From contig JAKLKF010000026.1 of assembly GCA_023150805.1 (NCBI GenBank), positions 1-64,000 of the forward strand: 64,000 nt of DNA, in the 5' to 3' direction. The stretch is from Myxococcota bacterium. Lineage in GTDB: Bacteria > Myxococcota_A > UBA796 > UBA2385. The notes beneath the pieces were generated by a model that saw only the letters and a list, made by a program, of their open reading frames with translations, had not been told where the DNA came from and made no database searches. The position numbers were made by a program, and so were the translations under genes. Of this stretch, positions 17,599 through 26,197 are shown piece after piece. The first letter of the stretch is position 1. The number at the start of each line of letters is the position of its first letter.

Positions 17599-18452
17599 TT
17601 CGCACCCCCATGGCAGGCGCCGCCGCAGGAGGCGATCATGCCCGCGGGCCCCTCGCCGGCCTCGTGGCAGGCCAGGCAGGGGCCCTCGCCCACCTGGACG
17701 GAGAGGAGGATGTGGCCGCGGTCCCAGCCCTCGGCGTGCGGGAAGCCCTGGTGGCACTGGCTGCAGGCGACGCCCGAGGATCCGCCGGTGCCGTCGTCGC
17801 CGTGGCAGGCCGCGCAGCTCGCGGCGGCCTCGCCGCTGGCCTGCCAGGCGGCGGCGTGGTCGCCGGCCTGGCCGGAGTCGGCGCCGACCCAGCCCTCGGG
17901 GTGGGGCCAGGTGCTGTGGCAGGAGGTGCAGCTCACGCCCGAGCTGCCGCCCGTGAGGTCCGGACCGTGGCAGGCGCCGCAGGCGGCCGCCGCCACCGGG
18001 CTGTCCGAGCTGCCGCCGCCGCGGTTGGTCACGTAGACGCCGTGGCCCGCCTGGGTCCCCCAGCCCTCGGGGTGGGGCCAGGTCTCGTGGCAGGCGGTGC
18101 AGGGCAGGTTCTGGCCGGCCCACAGCCCCGGGTCGGCGTGGCAGGCGTCGCAGGCGCTGCGGTCGCCGCCAGCGCCCCAGGTGCCGGGTCCATGCAGGCT
18201 GCCGGCGACGAAGCCGTCGGGGTGCGGGTAGGCCGCGTGGCAGTCGACGCAGGCCTTCGCGGTGCCGCCGGGGTCGTGGCAGGTGCCGCAGGCCTGGGCG
18301 CCGCGGGCGCGGAAGTCGGCGCCGTGGGCCGCCCCGGCGTCGTAGCCCTCGGCGTGGGGGAACAGGGCGCCGTCGCCCGAGGGGGTGCCCCAGTCGGCCG
18401 GGGTGCCGCAGGCCAGGGCGAGCAGGGCGGGCGCCAGCAGGAGCGGGTTCAT
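17595..18452 (-). CDS. Decahaem cytochrome c lipoprotein with WPHPEGW-type repeats
   Basis: 285 residues. MNPLLLAPALLALAC ends in a lipobox. Nine CXXCH motifs (CGTCH, CVDCH, CDACH, CTACH, CGACH, CTSCH, CAACH, CSQCH, CLACH) and one CX3CH (CGGACH) give ten haem sites. A motif of the form (Y/W/F)PHPEGW recurs about four times after haem motifs (AYPHPDGF, WPHPEGW twice, FPHAEGW) and FPHAEGY precedes the first. This regular spacing suggests an internally duplicated two-haem unit whose PH His is a distal ligand. A lipid anchor next to a barrel gene suggests an outer-membrane, possibly surface-exposed, cytochrome. Confidence 0.88.
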   Translation of the reverse strand: MNPLLLAPALLALACGTPADWGTPSGDGALFPHAEGYDAGAAHGADFRARGAQACGTCHDPGGTAKACVDCHAAYPHPDGFVAGSLHGPGTWGAGGDRSACDACHADPGLWAGQNLPCTACHETWPHPEGWGTQAGHGVYVTNRGGGSSDSPVAAAACGACHGPDLTGGSSGVSCTSCHSTWPHPEGWVGADSGQAGDHAAAWQASGEAAASCAACHGDDGTGGSSGVACSQCHQGFPHAEGWDRGHILLSVQVGEGPCLACHEAGEGPAGMIASCGGACHGGAK

Positions 18453-20524
18453 GGCCACATCTCCTCGGTGGCGGCCTGGTGCTCGACGTGGCTCTCCCGC
18501 AGGGTCGGGTCGCCGTGCGGGCCCAGGAAGTCGGCGCCGGCCAGGTCCCAGCGCCAGGCGTTCCAGGCGTGGCAGTCGGCGCAGCCGTGGGGGGGGAAGG
18601 TGCCCACGTCCAGCGAGGTGGCGCCAGCGTCGTCGAACCAGTCCACGGTGGCCTGCGGCTCGACGAAGGAGAACCAGTGCGAGGAGTGGTCTCCGGCGCC
18701 GGACAGCTCGCTCCAGCCGATCTCGCTGGCCGTCGGCGGCATGTGGCAGCCGGTGCAGCGCCCGTGCTCGGGCAGGTCTTCGGGGTCGTAGACCAGGTGG
18801 CCGGTGTGGGCCTGGACCTGGGCCAGGTCGCCCTGGAAGTCCATGTCCAGGTGGCAGGTCAGGCACAGGCTGTTGTCGTCGGGGGCCAGCCGCAGCATCT
18901 GGTCGTGGGGCTGGCCGCCGCCGTCCACGCTGGCGCCGTGCGGATCGTGGCAGTCCTGGCAGCGCAGGCTGCCGGCCTGGGGAGCGCCGTGGGCCGACAG
19001 GCGCAGCTCGTCGAGCTGCATCCGCGTCGCCGCCGCCGGCCCCGCGGGCCAGTGCTGCGCGTCGGAGGTGCTGCGGTCGGCCAGCACCTGGCCGGGCCGG
19101 AAGGCGCCCAGCTCCTCGGTCCACGGCCAGGGCAGGTCGTCGGGGCCCGAGTGGGTGCGGGCGTGGCACTGGCCGCACACGTCGCGGCTGGCCTCGACGT
19201 CCAGCCACTGGGGGCTGGTGATGGCGAAGGGCATGTCGGCCACGGGCGAGCTGGTGTGCTGCCCGCCGGGGCCGTGGCAGCGCTCGCAGCCCACCCCGTC
19301 CTCGCGGAAGCGGCTGTCGCCGATGGGGCCGACCAGGTCCATGCCGCCGTCGGCGCGCGCCCTGGCCTGGAAGCCCGTGACGTGGCAGGCCAGGCAGGTC
19401 CGCTCGGCCGAGGTGGCCGGGTCCGGGGCGCCGTCGTCCAGGTCGAAGCGGCCGGCGCGATCGAACCACCGCTCGAGCTGGTAGGGCACCAGGCGCGCGC
19501 TGGCGTCGGGGTAGCCCTGGCGCTCGTCGGCGGTCGCGAAGAAGGCCAGCGGCAGGGGGTAGCCCTGCTCACCCAGGTCGGTCCAGGGCACCGTGGCCCG
19601 GTCGGGGTCGCCGATGAAGCCGGCGACGTCGAAGGTCCGCGTGGCGTCGGCGCTGTCGGTGACGGTCACCTGCCAGCCGGCCCCGTCGGAGGAGAGCGCC
19701 GCCGTCGCGCCGTTGCCCAGGTCCAGCCCCTCGCCGGCCTGGAACCAGGTCGCCAGCTCCTCGCCCGGCTCGCTGGCGTGGGCGCGGGCGTGCAGGGTGT
19801 CTCCGTGCGCGGCGCCGGCGTCCTCGTGGCACAGCCCGCAGACGGTGCTGCCCACGACCAGCGCGCCCTCGTCCTGGCGCCCGGAGAGCTGGACCTGCCA
19901 CTGCAGGCCTCCCGCCTCGTCGATCGCCACGTCGGCCAGGCTGCGGCCCCAGGTCCGGTCGGCCTGCACCGACAGCGCCAGGCCCTCGCCCCAGACCCCC
20001 TCCAGCTCGACCCGGCCGTCGGCGTCGGTCAGGCCCGAGGCGCCCGTGCTGGCCGAGACCGTCGCGCCCGCCAGCGGCGCCCCGTCGGGGCCCGACACCA
20101 CCACCTGCACCCGCCCGCCCGCCGGGGGCACCTGCGAGAGCACCACGTCGGCGCTGGCCACCTGCTCGGCCTGCACGGCCACCGCGTCGGAGCCGGCCGG
20201 CAGCCAGCCCGGCGCCGCGGCGAACACCTGGTAGTCGTCGGGGGGCAGCAGCGTGATCCGGTAGCTGCCGTCCGCGCTGCTGGTGGCGGTGTAGCCCCTC
20301 GGGTCGGTCGTGAGCAGCGCGCCGGCGACCGGGGCGCCCGTCGCGTCCAGGACCTGGCCCTCCAGGCCACCCAGGCCCAGGACCACCGGCGCCTGGCCGG
20401 TGTCGTCGGTGGTGTCACCGCCCCCCGGCAACGGGTCCACGCCGCAGGCGACCAGCGCGAGCAGGGGCAGCAGCGACCCGACCCGGAGGCGGGCGGAGCG
20501 GGATGCGGGGAGGAGTGGGGACAC
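18449..20524 (-). CDS. Octahaem cytochrome c lipoprotein with carboxypeptidase-regulatory-like domains
   Basis: 691 residues, first gene of the nine-gene run. GTG 20524 starts a signal ending LLPLLALVAC (lipobox). Residues about 50-125 are a carboxypeptidase-regulatory-like beta sandwich (GQVLDATGAPVAGA, DGSYRITLLPPDDYQV), with a second similar module at about 130-205. The rest carries eight CXXCH motifs: CGLCH, CLACH, CERCH, CGQCH, CQDCH, CLTCH, CTGCH and CADCH. The CERCHGPGGQH arrangement resembles multihaem families related to cytochrome c554. Sandwich modules are common on surface lipoproteins, so this is a candidate terminal, outward-facing cytochrome. No clear Shine-Dalgarno site precedes the GTG. 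Confidence 0.85.
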   Translation of the reverse strand: MSPLLPASRSARLRVGSLLPLLALVACGVDPLPGGGDTTDDTGQAPVVLGLGGLEGQVLDATGAPVAGALLTTDPRGYTATSSADGSYRITLLPPDDYQVFAAAPGWLPAGSDAVAVQAEQVASADVVLSQVPPAGGRVQVVVSGPDGAPLAGATVSASTGASGLTDADGRVELEGVWGEGLALSVQADRTWGRSLADVAIDEAGGLQWQVQLSGRQDEGALVVGSTVCGLCHEDAGAAHGDTLHARAHASEPGEELATWFQAGEGLDLGNGATAALSSDGAGWQVTVTDSADATRTFDVAGFIGDPDRATVPWTDLGEQGYPLPLAFFATADERQGYPDASARLVPYQLERWFDRAGRFDLDDGAPDPATSAERTCLACHVTGFQARARADGGMDLVGPIGDSRFREDGVGCERCHGPGGQHTSSPVADMPFAITSPQWLDVEASRDVCGQCHARTHSGPDDLPWPWTEELGAFRPGQVLADRSTSDAQHWPAGPAAATRMQLDELRLSAHGAPQAGSLRCQDCHDPHGASVDGGGQPHDQMLRLAPDDNSLCLTCHLDMDFQGDLAQVQAHTGHLVYDPEDLPEHGRCTGCHMPPTASEIGWSELSGAGDHSSHWFSFVEPQATVDWFDDAGATSLDVGTFPPHGCADCHAWNAWRWDLAGADFLGPHGDPTLRESHVEHQAATEEMWP

Positions 20525-20731
20525 GCGGCACCAAGGGCGTCGAGGGGGGACATCGCCCGTGAGCAGCGGCGCAGGCTATCACGAGTCGGCGGCTCGCACC
20601 CCCGAGGATCGCGTCGTGGAGCCATTCTGCGGCGTCGTGTCGCGGTCGGTCGGTCGACCCATTCCGGTCCGGCCGGGCGCGTGCGCGCGTGCGCCGTGGG
20701 TTATCCCTCGCCCCCTTCTCCGAGGTGCCCT
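20525..20731. promoter_or_regulatory. Divergent control region between the cytochrome cluster and alaS
   Basis: 207 bp separates the divergent starts at 20524 (minus) and 20732 (plus). Both transcription units must start in or near it, yet no confident -35/-10 pair, operator or riboswitch is visible. The only AT-leaning patch is near 20699-20706. Confidence 0.35.
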
Positions 20732-23368
20732 GTGAGCCCCGCCTTCCGTCACGGCGCGCAGATCCGGCGCGAGTTCTTGGACTTCTTCGCCGAGCGCGGC
20801 CACGCCGTGGTCCCCGCAGCCAGCCTGGTGCCCGACGACGCCACGCTGATGTTCACCAACGCCGGCATGGTGCCCTTCAAGAACGTCTTCACCGGCGTCG
20901 AGAAGCGCCCCTACAGCCGCGCCGCCTCCTGCCAGAAGTGCCTGCGCGTCAGCGGCAAGCACAACGACCTGGAAGAGGTCGGGCGCACCCCGCGGCACCA
21001 CACCCTCTTCGAGATGCTCGGGAACTTCTCCTTCGGCGACTACTTCAAGGAGGAGGCCATCGACATGGCCTGGGCCCTGGTCGTCGGCCACTGGGGGGTC
21101 GACCCGGGCAAGCTGTGGGTCAGCGTGCACCACAGCGACGACGAAGCCTACGACCTGTGGACCCGCAAGATCGGGATGCCCGCGGCCCGGGTCATCCGGC
21201 TGGGCGACAAGGACAACTTCTGGAGCATGGGGGACACCGGCCCCTGCGGCCCCTGCACCGAGATCCACGTCGACCTGGGGGACTCGATGGGCCCCGCCCA
21301 CCCCGAGGGCCCCGGCGGCGGCGGCAACCGCTACATGGAGATCTGGAACAACGTCTTCATGCAGTTCGTGCGCCACCCCGACGGCAGCATGGACCCGCTG
21401 CCCCGGCCCAGCGTCGACACCGGCATGGGGCTCGAGCGCATCGCCAGCGTGCTGCAGGGCGTGACCAGCAACTACGACAGCGACCTGCTGCGCCAGCTCA
21501 TGGCCGACGGCGCCGAGATCGGCTCGGTGGCGATGGGCCGCGACGAGGCGACCGACACCGCCCTGCGCGTGCTGGCCGACCACTCCCGCGCCTGCGCCTT
21601 CCTGGTCGCCGACGGCATCATCCCCACCAACGAGGGGCGCGGCTACGTGCTGCGCCGCATCGCCCGGCGGGCCATCCGCTTCGGCGTGCGCCTGGGCCTG
21701 GGCAAGACCCCCTTCTTCCACCGGCTCACCGACCGGGTGGTCGAGCACTTCGGCGGCGCCTACCCCGAGCTGGTCCAGCGCCGCGGCTTCATCGACCACG
21801 TGCTGCGCACCGAGGAGGAGCGCTTCGCCGAGACGCGCGACAAGGGCCTGGCCCTGCTGGACGAGGAGATGGGCAAGGGCGGGCGGATCCTGCCCGGCGA
21901 CCTGGCCTTCCGCCTGCACGACACCTTCGGCTTCCCCCTCGACCTGACCCGGCTCATCGCCGCCGAGCGGGGCGTGGGCGTGGACGAGGCCGGCTTCGAC
22001 CGCCTGATGGAGGCCCAGCGCGAGGCCGGGCGGGCCGCCTGGAAGGGCTCGGGCGCCGAGGGCACCGACGCCGCCTACGCCGCCATGGCCGGCGAGGGCC
22101 TGCAGGTCGCCTTCGAGGGCTACACCTCGCTGCACGCCGAGGGCGCCGTCGTGGCGCTGCTGCACGAGGGGCAGCGCGTCCCCTCCCTGCCCGCCGGGGC
22201 CAGGGGCCAGCTCGTCACCGACCGCACCCCCTTCTACGGCGAGAGCGGCGGCCAGGTCGGCGACACCGGCCTCGTCACGGCGCCGGGCCTGCGCCTGTCG
22301 GTGACCGACACCCAGAAGCCGGCCGACGGCCTGGTCGTGCACCACGTCACGGTGGAGCAGGGCTCGGTCGCGGTGGGCGACCTGGTCCGGCTGGAGGTCG
22401 CCGGCGCCGCCCGCGCCGACACCCGCCGCAACCACTCGGCCACCCACCTGCTGCACGCGGCCCTGCGCCGGGTGCTGGGCGACCACGTCATGCAGAAGGG
22501 CTCGCTGGTCGAGCCGCGCCGCCTGCGCTTCGACTTCAGCCACTTCCAGGCCGTCAGCCCCGCCGAGCTGGCCGAGATCGAAGACCTGGTCAACGGCTGG
22601 ATCCTGGAGAACGTCGCCGTCGACCACCGGATCATGGACCTGGACCAGGCCCGCGCCGAAGGGGCGATGGCCATGTTCGGCGAGAAGTACGGCGCCCGGG
22701 TGCGGGTGATCCGCATGGGCGCCCACAGCATGGAGCTGTGCGGCGGCACGCACGTCGAGCGCACGGGGGACATCGGCCTGTTCAGCGTGACGGCCGAGGG
22801 CGGCGTGAGCAGCGGCGTGCGCCGGATCGAGGCGACCACCGGCCGCGGCGCCCTGGCCGCGATGCGGGGCCTGCGCCAGGCGGCCGAGGCCGCCGCCGAC
22901 CGGCTGCACGTCAAGCCCACCGAGCTGACCGGCGCCGTCGAGAAGCTGCAGGGCGAGGTCAAGGCCCTGCGCAAGGAGCTGGAGGACGCGCGCCGGGCCG
23001 ACGCGCTGGCCGGCGTGGACGGGCTGCTCGCCACCGCGCGGGACGTCGGCGGGATCAAGGTCCTGGCGGCGCGGACCGAGGGCGGGCCCGAGCTGCTGCG
23101 CGAGCAGGCCGACAAGCTGCGCGACAGCCTGGGCAGCGGCGTCGTCGTGCTGGGCACGGCGGCCGAGGGCAAGGTCTCGCTGCTGGTCGCGGTCAGCAAG
23201 GACCTGGCGGGCAGCCGGGTGCACGCCGGCAAGCTGGTCGGCGCCCTGGCGGCGATGGTCGGCGGCAAGGGCGGCGGTCGACCCGACTTCGCCCAGGCCG
23301 GCGGCACCCAGCCCGAGCACCTGGACGCCGCGCTGGCCGCCGCCTGCGACCGGGTGGCCGCGGGCTGA
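20732..23368 (+). CDS. alaS: Alanyl-tRNA synthetase
   Basis: Charges tRNA-Ala with alanine in the cytosol. 878 residues, the normal bacterial length. The class II catalytic domain begins IRREFLDFFAERGH and includes FTNAGMVPFKN and RPSVDTGMGLERI. The editing domain carries HSATHLLH, and SMELCGGTHV holds the Cys/His zinc ligands. The C-terminal dimerisation part contains a coiled coil and ends in a GGG-containing C-Ala domain (GGKGGGRPDFAQAGG). GTG 20732 is chosen because the protein then begins MSPAFRHGAQIRREFL and GAGG lies 7 nt upstream; the same frame is open for kilobases upstream but is antisense to a cytochrome gene. It converges with the GFA gene. Confidence 0.97.
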   Translation: MSPAFRHGAQIRREFLDFFAERGHAVVPAASLVPDDATLMFTNAGMVPFKNVFTGVEKRPYSRAASCQKCLRVSGKHNDLEEVGRTPRHHTLFEMLGNFSFGDYFKEEAIDMAWALVVGHWGVDPGKLWVSVHHSDDEAYDLWTRKIGMPAARVIRLGDKDNFWSMGDTGPCGPCTEIHVDLGDSMGPAHPEGPGGGGNRYMEIWNNVFMQFVRHPDGSMDPLPRPSVDTGMGLERIASVLQGVTSNYDSDLLRQLMADGAEIGSVAMGRDEATDTALRVLADHSRACAFLVADGIIPTNEGRGYVLRRIARRAIRFGVRLGLGKTPFFHRLTDRVVEHFGGAYPELVQRRGFIDHVLRTEEERFAETRDKGLALLDEEMGKGGRILPGDLAFRLHDTFGFPLDLTRLIAAERGVGVDEAGFDRLMEAQREAGRAAWKGSGAEGTDAAYAAMAGEGLQVAFEGYTSLHAEGAVVALLHEGQRVPSLPAGARGQLVTDRTPFYGESGGQVGDTGLVTAPGLRLSVTDTQKPADGLVVHHVTVEQGSVAVGDLVRLEVAGAARADTRRNHSATHLLHAALRRVLGDHVMQKGSLVEPRRLRFDFSHFQAVSPAELAEIEDLVNGWILENVAVDHRIMDLDQARAEGAMAMFGEKYGARVRVIRMGAHSMELCGGTHVERTGDIGLFSVTAEGGVSSGVRRIEATTGRGALAAMRGLRQAAEAAADRLHVKPTELTGAVEKLQGEVKALRKELEDARRADALAGVDGLLATARDVGGIKVLAARTEGGPELLREQADKLRDSLGSGVVVLGTAAEGKVSLLVAVSKDLAGSRVHAGKLVGALAAMVGGKGGGRPDFAQAGGTQPEHLDAALAAACDRVAAG

Positions 23369-23380
23369 GGCGGGCGCCGA

Positions 23381-23809
23381 TCACGCGGGGTCGGGCCCCG
23401 CGTCGACGGAGCGGGGCAGGTGCGCGTCGAGCCCCTCGGTGCAGGGCAGCCGGTCGCCACACCAGATCGAGAAGGTCGGGGCCAGGGCCTCGGGCGCGTC
23501 GAAGGTCGCGACCGCCAGGTCCGGCCCCATGCCCGCGCGGTCGGGCAGCCAGGCCAGCGAGCTGCCGCAGGCGCCGCAGAAGCCCCGCTGCGCGCGGTCC
23601 GAGGAGCGCCAGGTCGCCAGCGGGCCCCGCCAGGTGACCGTGCCGGCGGGGAAGCTGGCCCAGGCCACGGCGGGCGCGCCGACGCTGCGCTGGCAGGTGC
23701 GGCAGTGGCACCACGCGACCTCGGTGGGAGGGGCCGTGGCGGTGAAGCGCACGGCGCCACAGGCGCAGCCGCCGGAGAGGGGGAGCGAGGGAGGGGAGGA
23801 GCGGGTCAC
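23381..23809 (-). CDS. GFA/CENP-V-domain protein
   Basis: 142 residues, a complete GFA domain. Zinc-binding motifs are GGCACGAVRF (residues about 13-22), CHCRTCQRS and FCGACGSSL, the Cys set shared with glutathione-dependent formaldehyde-activating-like proteins. The family binds zinc; most members have no proven activity, so formaldehyde or S-hydroxymethylglutathione chemistry is possible but unproven. GTG 23809 is used with GGGAG upstream. It ends 12 bp from alaS and follows a lipoprotein gene by 31 bp. Confidence 0.88.
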   Translation of the reverse strand: MTRSSPPSLPLSGGCACGAVRFTATAPPTEVAWCHCRTCQRSVGAPAVAWASFPAGTVTWRGPLATWRSSDRAQRGFCGACGSSLAWLPDRAGMGPDLAVATFDAPEALAPTFSIWCGDRLPCTEGLDAHLPRSVDAGPDPA

Positions 23810-23840
23810 GGTGGCTCCCGGCGCACAGGGGGAGGGGGCG

Positions 23841-24926
23841 CTACCGGCCCGCCGGGGCAGGCGGGCGGCTCTCGCGCAGCAGGCGCGCCGTGACCTCGTC
23901 GGGGGCGGCGGCGGCCAGGGCCCCGGCCCGCGTCGGCGCCCCGGCGGGGTCCTCCTGGTGCAGGCAGAGGGCCACCAGCCGGGCCGCGGTCCAGCGCACC
24001 CGCGGCCGCGGGTCGGAGAGCGCCGGCGAGAGGTGGGCCGCGGTGACCGCCGGGTGGCCGTAGAGGGCCTCGACGATCGCGATGGTGGCATCCTCGTCGG
24101 CGTCCTGGCCGACCAGGCGCATGCCGCCGCCGTACAGCGGAAGGTGGGGCAGCCCCTCGTCCTGGGGGCCGACCTGGAGCGGTGCGTAGCGGGCGGGCGC
24201 CGGCGCGGGGTCGGGCGGCCCGGAGCGCGCGACCTGCCCCTCCCAGTCGCCCTGGAGCCGGGCGAGCGCGTCGTCGGGCGGCGTCGGTCCCAGCAGGCGC
24301 ACCGCCTCCGTGGCCCAGCCGGTCCGCAGGGCGGGGCCGTGGTCGCCCGCGGCGCGCGCGGGGGCGGGATTCGCGCGCCCGCTGCCCAGGTAGACCGCGC
24401 GGCCCCAGGCGGCCTGGAAGGCGTGGGTGCCCTCGCCCGCGACGCCGGGATCGGGGTGGTGGGCCAGCCCGGCCTGGACCGTGGCCAGCAGCTCGTCGGC
24501 GTCGGCGGTCAGGGCCTCGCCGTCGGCGTCGGGACCCAGGCCCGGCGGCAGGCGCAGCCGCCAGGCGGCGTGGGTCACGCAGCGCCGCGCGAACCAGCCG
24601 GCCCGGCCGCACCAGGCGGCGGCCGCGGCGGCCTGCCCGGCCACGGCCAGCTCCTCGCCCACGCGGAAGTGGCACTCCTCCTGCCAGGTGCCGGCCGGGA
24701 CCTCGGCGCAGACCTGCCCGGCCTCCTCGCCCCGTCCCTGTCCGGCGAGCAGCGCCGCCGCCTGGACCCGGCAGGTGGTCGCCAGCTCGGCGATCGGCTC
24801 GGCGCGGCAGCGGTCCAGCAGGGCCGCGGGCTCGGAGGGCCAGGGCGCCAGGGCGGAGGTCGCGACGTCCCCGCCGGAGGGCGCGGGCGGTCCGGCGCAG
24901 GCCCACAGCACCAGGAGGGGGCCCAT
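23841..24926 (-). CDS. Cys-containing lipoprotein with HEAT-like helical C-terminus
   Basis: 361 residues from ATG 24926; MGPLLVLWAC is a short signal with lipobox. The body is Ala-rich and helical with paired Cys (DRCRAEP, TTCRVQ, QVCAEV, EECHFRV, AWCGRAG, RRCVTHA). Near the C-terminus it has DADEDATIAIVEALYGHPAV and LSDPRPRVRWTAARLVAL, which reads like HEAT-repeat helices. An in-frame GTG/ATG upstream would remove the signal from the N-terminus and is rejected. It lies 2 bp from the stop of the next lipoprotein gene. The Cys pattern resembles that of the neighbour, suggesting related partners. Function unknown. Confidence 0.65.
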   Translation of the reverse strand: MGPLLVLWACAGPPAPSGGDVATSALAPWPSEPAALLDRCRAEPIAELATTCRVQAAALLAGQGRGEEAGQVCAEVPAGTWQEECHFRVGEELAVAGQAAAAAAWCGRAGWFARRCVTHAAWRLRLPPGLGPDADGEALTADADELLATVQAGLAHHPDPGVAGEGTHAFQAAWGRAVYLGSGRANPAPARAAGDHGPALRTGWATEAVRLLGPTPPDDALARLQGDWEGQVARSGPPDPAPAPARYAPLQVGPQDEGLPHLPLYGGGMRLVGQDADEDATIAIVEALYGHPAVTAAHLSPALSDPRPRVRWTAARLVALCLHQEDPAGAPTRAGALAAAAPDEVTARLLRESRPPAPAGR

Positions 24927-24928
24927 GC

Positions 24929-25261
24929 TCAACGCGGCGGCTGGGGCGAGGTGGACAGGTGCGGCCGGCCCAGCACCTGCCGGCACTTCTCCTGCGCGCC
25001 GGGCGTGGCCGCCTGGTGGCAGAGGGCGGCGGCGCGGGTCGGCTCGGCGACGGCCAGCCGCAGCAGCAGCAGGTCGCGGCTCTCGGGCTCCGCCACGCTG
25101 TCGAGGGCCGCCTGCAGCGCCTGCGGCTGGTCCAGCAGGGCCCGGGCATGCGTGAAGCGGCAGTCCTCGCGGGCGGCGGGGTCCCGCAGGGTGGCGCAGT
25201 CGGCGAAGCTGGCGGGCGGGCGGGCGCAGCCCAGGGCCAGCAGGAGCAGGGCCCCCCTCAC
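24929..25261 (-). CDS. Small Cys-containing lipoprotein
   Basis: 110 residues from GTG 25261, overlapping the crotonase stop by 4 bp (GTGA). MRGALLLLALGC is a minimal signal with lipobox. The mature part has CATLRD, EDCRFTH, ALCHQAA and EKCRQVL and reads as a few alpha helices with regularly placed Cys, like the N-terminal half of the following gene. A helical-repeat (Sel1/TPR-like) scaffold cross-linked by disulfides is a guess. Confidence 0.6.
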   Translation of the reverse strand: MRGALLLLALGCARPPASFADCATLRDPAAREDCRFTHARALLDQPQALQAALDSVAEPESRDLLLLRLAVAEPTRAAALCHQAATPGAQEKCRQVLGRPHLSTSPQPPR

Positions 25262-26112
25262 GGCAGCCGCGGGCTCCGCGCCGGCCAGTCCACGGGCTGG
25301 CCGGCCGTGATCTCCTTGAAGGCGGCGCGGCCGATGCTGGCGTCGCCGTTCTCCAGGCAGGTCTCGTAGGCGCGGGCCTCCACCTCGGCGCGGTCGGAGT
25401 TGTCCAGGCCGACGCTGTGCAGCACCCCGCGCTTGAAGGCCGCGACGGCGGTCGGCGATCGGCGGGCGGCCCCCTCCATCAGGGCCCGGGCGCGGGCCAG
25501 GCCGGCCTCCAGGCTGTCGGCGCGCTCCTGGCACAGGCCGATCCGCACGGCCTCCCGGTAGTCCAGGCGCTCCCCGGTCATGCCCAGGCGCAGGGCCTGC
25601 GGTACGCCGATCAGGGCCCACAGCTCGCTGGTGCCGCCGGCGCCGGGCACGATGCCGATGCCGGTCTCGGGCAGGCCGAAGGACGCCCCGGGGCCCGCGA
25701 TGCGGTAGTCGGCGCAGATCAGGAACTCCGTGCCCCAGCCCAGGGCCACCCCGTCGACCACGACGACGTGGAAGACCGGGGCCCGGCGCAGGCGCGCCAG
25801 CACCGCGCGCTGGTGGCGGACGTGGTTGCGCACTCGCTCGTCGTCCCAGCCGCTGCGCTCGGTCACGTCGGCGCCCGAGATGAACAGCGGGGTGCCCTTG
25901 GCGCTGCGCCGCTGGCTCCAGGTCAGCAGCGCCCGGGCCGGGCCGCGCTCCAGCCCCTCGGCGAGCTGCCTCCACTCGGCCAGCAAGGCGCTGCCCATCT
26001 CGTTGGCCCGGCCGTGGTCCAGCTCGACCTCGACCAGGGCGCCCGCGGGCAGGCCGTCCACGTCGGGCAGGCGGACCTTCAGGTGGCGGAAGGCGGTGGG
26101 ATCGACGGACAT
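25258..26112 (-). CDS. Enoyl-CoA hydratase/isomerase family protein
   Basis: 284 residues of the crotonase fold. The oxyanion-hole regions are visible: FISGADVTERSG at about residues 76-88 and GVALGWGTEFLICADYRIAG at about 122-141, then LPETGIGIVPGAGGTSEL. The second catalytic Glu expected in hydratases (near the Pro-Glu of LPETG) is present. The reaction would be hydration, isomerisation or hydrolysis of an acyl-CoA; a long C-terminal helix should build the trimer. ATG 26112 is selected because GGAGG (26118-26122, minus strand) stands 5 nt before it, and the alternative GTG at 26118 would overlap that site. It is the first gene of a four-gene minus-strand run. Confidence 0.88.
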   Translation of the reverse strand: MSVDPTAFRHLKVRLPDVDGLPAGALVEVELDHGRANEMGSALLAEWRQLAEGLERGPARALLTWSQRRSAKGTPLFISGADVTERSGWDDERVRNHVRHQRAVLARLRRAPVFHVVVVDGVALGWGTEFLICADYRIAGPGASFGLPETGIGIVPGAGGTSELWALIGVPQALRLGMTGERLDYREAVRIGLCQERADSLEAGLARARALMEGAARRSPTAVAAFKRGVLHSVGLDNSDRAEVEARAYETCLENGDASIGRAAFKEITAGQPVDWPARSPRLP

Positions 26113-26197
26113 CGGCACCTCCGGGCGCCAGGGCTAACCCCGCGGGGCCGGCGGGGCGCGGATTGCCGGCGCCGGGGCAACGGGGCAAGGTCTGGGG

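Noticed and set aside
18479-20731. Upstream extension of alaS to over 1600 codons
   Set aside because: The extension is antisense to an octahaem cytochrome; the alanyl-tRNA synthetase fold begins at GTG 20732 with a ribosome binding site.
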